Part shown: positions 4,921 to 6,792 of the stretch, in pieces
Numbering within the stretch: the first letter of the stretch is position 1
How the letters are laid out: each line of letters starts with the position of its first letter
NCBI GenBank assembly: GCA_025964455.1
Contig: JAOPYU010000178.1
Coordinates: 1-6,792 of the forward strand
Reading direction: 5' to 3'
Source of the DNA: Thermoleophilia bacterium
Lineage (GTDB): Bacteria; Actinomycetota; Thermoleophilia; Gaiellales; SKUG01
Length of the DNA: 6,792 nucleotides
Program-made: the position numbers and the translations under genes
The notes under the pieces: model-generated
The model's database searches: none
The model's input: only the letters and a program-made list of their open reading frames with translations
Told to the model about the DNA's origin: nothing

Positions 4921-6192
4921 ATGGCGATCCATCCCGGACATCACCAGCGCGGCCAGCAGGTCACGCCCTTGCCACGACGCCCGCGCGAGCGGGTGGCCGG
5001 CGGCGTGTTCCAGGCCACGACCCGCGTGCTTGGCTTCCGACCCTCGATGATCCCCGACCACATGCGGCGCCAGCTGCGCGTGATCGGCGTGAGCGACGAG
5101 CAGGTGCAGCGCGTGCTGCCCTCGCTCCGTTCGCTCGCTGCGTGGCCCTACGCGTGGGAGAACGAGGGCGATCGTCGCGCCGCCCAAGGCGACTGGCAGG
5201 CCGCCTTCAGCGCGTACTACGTCGCGCAGCGCATCCTGCTCGCCCCGTCACCGCTCAAGACGCGCCTGTACCGGCTCAGCGTCGATGCGTACGCACGCAT
5301 CGAGCAGCCGGCGCTCGAGCGATTCAGCGTCACCAACGCGCTCGGCGACCGCATCAGCGGCTACCTGCAGCTGCCCGAGCAGCGACGTGGTGCCGGGCCG
5401 GTCCCGTGCGTGCTCGTGCTGCCGGGCATCACCGGCACGAAGGAGGAGCTGCACGAGTTCGTGCTGCCGCTCCTGCGACGCGGCATCGCCGTGGCACGCA
5501 TCGACCATCCGGTCTACGGCGAGACCGAGGGCATCCTCGAGATGACGAGCGTGCCCAATCCGCGCCTCGTGCTCGAGCACCTCGCCAGTGACGAGCGGCT
5601 CGACGCCGACGGCCTGCACATCTACGCGATGAGCCTCGGCGCCAACTTCGCGCTGCGCTCCGCGCTCGGTTCGGCCGCGAAGAGCCTGTCGCTCATCTGC
5701 CCGCCGTTCCGGCCGAGCGAGTATTTCCGCGAGCTGCCCACGCTCAACCTGACGGCGCTCCAGCACATGACGCGGCTCGAGGACATCGAGGACCTGCTCG
5801 CCTTCGTCGCGGAGAACGATCTGACCGAGGTCGCGCCGCAACTGACGATGCCGATCCGGATCTTCCACGGCGGGCGCGACCGGACCATTCCGATCGCCGA
5901 TGCCCACGCGCTCGTCGCCGCCGCTGGTGGACCGACCGCGCTGACCGTCTACGAGCGCGACCACCACAACTGCCTCGAGCACCTCGACGAGATCACCGCG
6001 CACGTGCTCGAGTTCGTGCGCGACCCGCACGGCACCTGTGAGCGCCTCGCAGCCGTCGAGTGCGTCGACACCGCAGCGACGGTCCAGCTCACCGATGAGG
6101 ACGCCGTCCGAGCTGCCGCGGGCGTGGAGCCGCACCGCATGCGAGCGCGCCTCCCCTTCCACCTGCGCAGCTTCCGCCCCCGCGCGACCTGA
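4921..6192 (+). CDS. FrsA-like alpha/beta hydrolase (probable esterase)
   Basis: This 423-residue protein has a helical N-terminal region (about 25-130) followed by an alpha/beta-hydrolase core (about 131-368), the layout of FrsA/DUF1100-like esterases and 2,6-dihydroxypseudooxynicotine-type hydrolases. VPCVLVLPGITGTKEE (161-176) holds the oxyanion-hole strand and loop, IDHPVYGETEG (194-204) follows, and YAMSLGANFAL (235-245) is the nucleophile elbow with Ser238. IRIFHGGRDRTIP (312-324) gives Asp320, and ERDHHNCLEH (345-354) supplies the catalytic His (348 or 349). The elbow reads AMSLG where most members read GxSxG. The last 50 residues are a polar extension of unknown use. No signal peptide or membrane segment is seen, so it should be cytosolic. 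Start choice is uncertain: ATG 4921 has little Shine-Dalgarno signal and the first 24 residues have mixed third-codon bases; GTG at 4993 is an alternative. Hydrolase function is clear, substrate unknown. Confidence 0.87.
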   Translation: MAIHPGHHQRGQQVTPLPRRPRERVAGGVFQATTRVLGFRPSMIPDHMRRQLRVIGVSDEQVQRVLPSLRSLAAWPYAWENEGDRRAAQGDWQAAFSAYYVAQRILLAPSPLKTRLYRLSVDAYARIEQPALERFSVTNALGDRISGYLQLPEQRRGAGPVPCVLVLPGITGTKEELHEFVLPLLRRGIAVARIDHPVYGETEGILEMTSVPNPRLVLEHLASDERLDADGLHIYAMSLGANFALRSALGSAAKSLSLICPPFRPSEYFRELPTLNLTALQHMTRLEDIEDLLAFVAENDLTEVAPQLTMPIRIFHGGRDRTIPIADAHALVAAAGGPTALTVYERDHHNCLEHLDEITAHVLEFVRDPHGTCERLAAVECVDTAATVQLTDEDAVRAAAGVEPHRMRARLPFHLRSFRPRAT

Positions 6193-6204
6193 CCCACTGA
6201 TTTT

Positions 6205-6241
6205 GGTGACGTTGACCGCACCACGGCCGGCCAACGTCACC
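6205..6241. terminator. Perfect 10-base inverted repeat between convergent genes
   Basis: GGTGACGTTG at 6205-6214 is the exact reverse complement of CAACGTCACC at 6232-6241, with a 17-base GC-rich loop. The repeat starts 12 bases after the hydrolase stop and ends 23 bases before the 3' end of the convergent cystathionine gamma-synthase-type gene, where a shared bidirectional terminator is expected. Plus-strand Ts (TTTT, 6201-6204) lie before the stem, not after it, so neither direction has the usual U-tract. A protein-binding site is the alternative. Confidence 0.5.
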
Positions 6242-6264
6242 GGATCCGGGTGGGAAGCCGTGAG

Positions 6265-6792
6265 TCAGGCGGTGGCGCCCGTGGAGGAACCCACGAGGTG
6301 GCGCGTGGAATCGAGCGCGTGCTCCAGGTCGCGCAGCAGGTCGTCGACGTGCTCGATGCCCACGGAGATGCGCACCAGCTCGGCCGGCACCTCGAGGTCG
6401 GATCCCGCCACGCTCTGGTGGGTCATCAGGCCCGGTAGTTCGATCAGGCTCTCCACGCCGCCGAGGCTCTCGGCGAGGGTGAACAGCTCCGTCGCCGCGC
6501 ACAACTGGCGGGCGCGCTCCTGGTCGCCGGCAGGACGGAAGCTGATCATCCCGCCCCCGGCGCGCATCTGGCGCTGCACGATCGCGTGGTCCGGGTGCGA
6601 TTCAAGACCCGGGTAGAGCACCTGCTCGACATCGTCGCGCTGCTCGAGCATCTGCGCGATCGCCAGTGCGTTCTCGCAGTGTCGGTCCATGCGGACGTGG
6701 AGCGTCTTGAGCCCGCGCGTGACGAGCCAGCAGTCCATCGGACCCGGCACCGCACCCACCGCGTTCTGCAGGAAGCGCAGCTCGTCCGCGAG
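6265..6792 (-). CDS. metB: Cystathionine gamma-synthase / gamma-lyase type enzyme, C-terminal part
   Basis: The frame enters from the right edge and ends at 6265, giving 175 residues of a protein usually near 380. It is the C-terminal part of the Cys/Met metabolism PLP-dependent family, which makes cystathionine from an activated homoserine and cysteine, or cleaves it. The visible part starts at the LQNAVGAVPGP segment (8-18). It then runs through WLVTRGLKTLHVRM (22-35) and YPGLESHP (60-67), and reaches the substrate-site region LFTLAESLGGVESLIE (103-118) and MTH (123-125). RISVGIEHVDDLLRDL follows at 141-156, with Arg141 as the expected carboxylate-binding residue. The Glu in AESLGG (108) is typical of gamma-synthases and gamma-lyases; beta-lyases have Tyr there. 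The PLP-binding lysine should lie just upstream, off the window. The symbol metB is the likeliest name, but gamma-lyase cannot be excluded from this part. It converges on the FrsA-like gene. Confidence 0.92.
   Translation of the reverse strand, partial: LADELRFLQNAVGAVPGPMDCWLVTRGLKTLHVRMDRHCENALAIAQMLEQRDDVEQVLYPGLESHPDHAIVQRQMRAGGGMISFRPAGDQERARQLCAATELFTLAESLGGVESLIELPGLMTHQSVAGSDLEVPAELVRISVGIEHVDDLLRDLEHALDSTRHLVGSSTGATA

Noticed and set aside
3505..5187. A 560-residue open frame on the minus strand
   Set aside because: It runs through the tRNA-Lys and overlaps the Abhydrolase_9-type gene out of frame; its product is Arg/Ala/Pro-rich low-complexity sequence, a usual shadow in high-GC DNA.
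5248..6240. A 330-residue open frame on the minus strand
   Set aside because: Antisense to the FrsA-like hydrolase and without recognisable motifs; it also crosses the intergenic inverted repeat.

Overview
The window is very GC-rich, with coding frames ending almost every codon in G or C. It also has one promoter-like site of leaderless type (TANNNT about 7 bases before an ATG) and an intergenic hairpin without a T-tract. Together these suggest a high-GC Actinomycetota chromosome. The secreted protein with S-layer-homology-like repeats and the Abhydrolase_9-type hydrolase fit that, and a deep-branching group such as Thermoleophilia is possible. The exact lineage is inference. No insertion sequence, phage module, CRISPR array or origin was seen.

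Left part (1-2069). On the minus strand lies the 5' part of a gene for a secreted, SLH-like protein (start at 695, runs off the left edge). Upstream of it is a small single-pass membrane protein (1247 to 771). A nested hairpin sits between the two. The membrane-protein gene is divergent from a plus-strand glycerophosphodiester phosphodiesterase (1314-2069). The two share a 66-base intergenic region, and the minus-strand gene appears to be leaderless.

Middle part (2073-4805). A minus-strand series starts with tRNA-Lys(UUU) (4805 to 4734). It is followed by an Abhydrolase_9-type serine hydrolase that lacks the family's usual membrane domain (4640 to 3531). Next comes a 461-residue protein I do not recognise (3458 to 2073), whose C-terminal third is glycine-rich and hydrophobic. 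This last gene converges on the phosphodiesterase gene with only three bases between their stop codons. The hydrolase and the orphan protein are the best candidates here for an undescribed pair, but only adjacency and shared orientation support that.

Right part (4806-6792). A plus-strand FrsA-like alpha/beta hydrolase (4921-6192) is divergent from the tRNA. It converges on the 3' part of a cystathionine gamma-synthase-type gene (minus strand, stop at 6265, running off the right edge). A perfect 10-base inverted repeat sits between those convergent genes.

Functionally this looks like ordinary chromosome: lipid-headgroup turnover, two serine hydrolases, methionine/cysteine metabolism and cell-surface proteins. 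It does not look like a single system. The points of most interest are the orphan protein, the stand-alone Abhydrolase_9 domain, the small YFG-motif membrane protein, and altered catalytic-motif residues in the phosphodiesterase and the FrsA-like enzyme.
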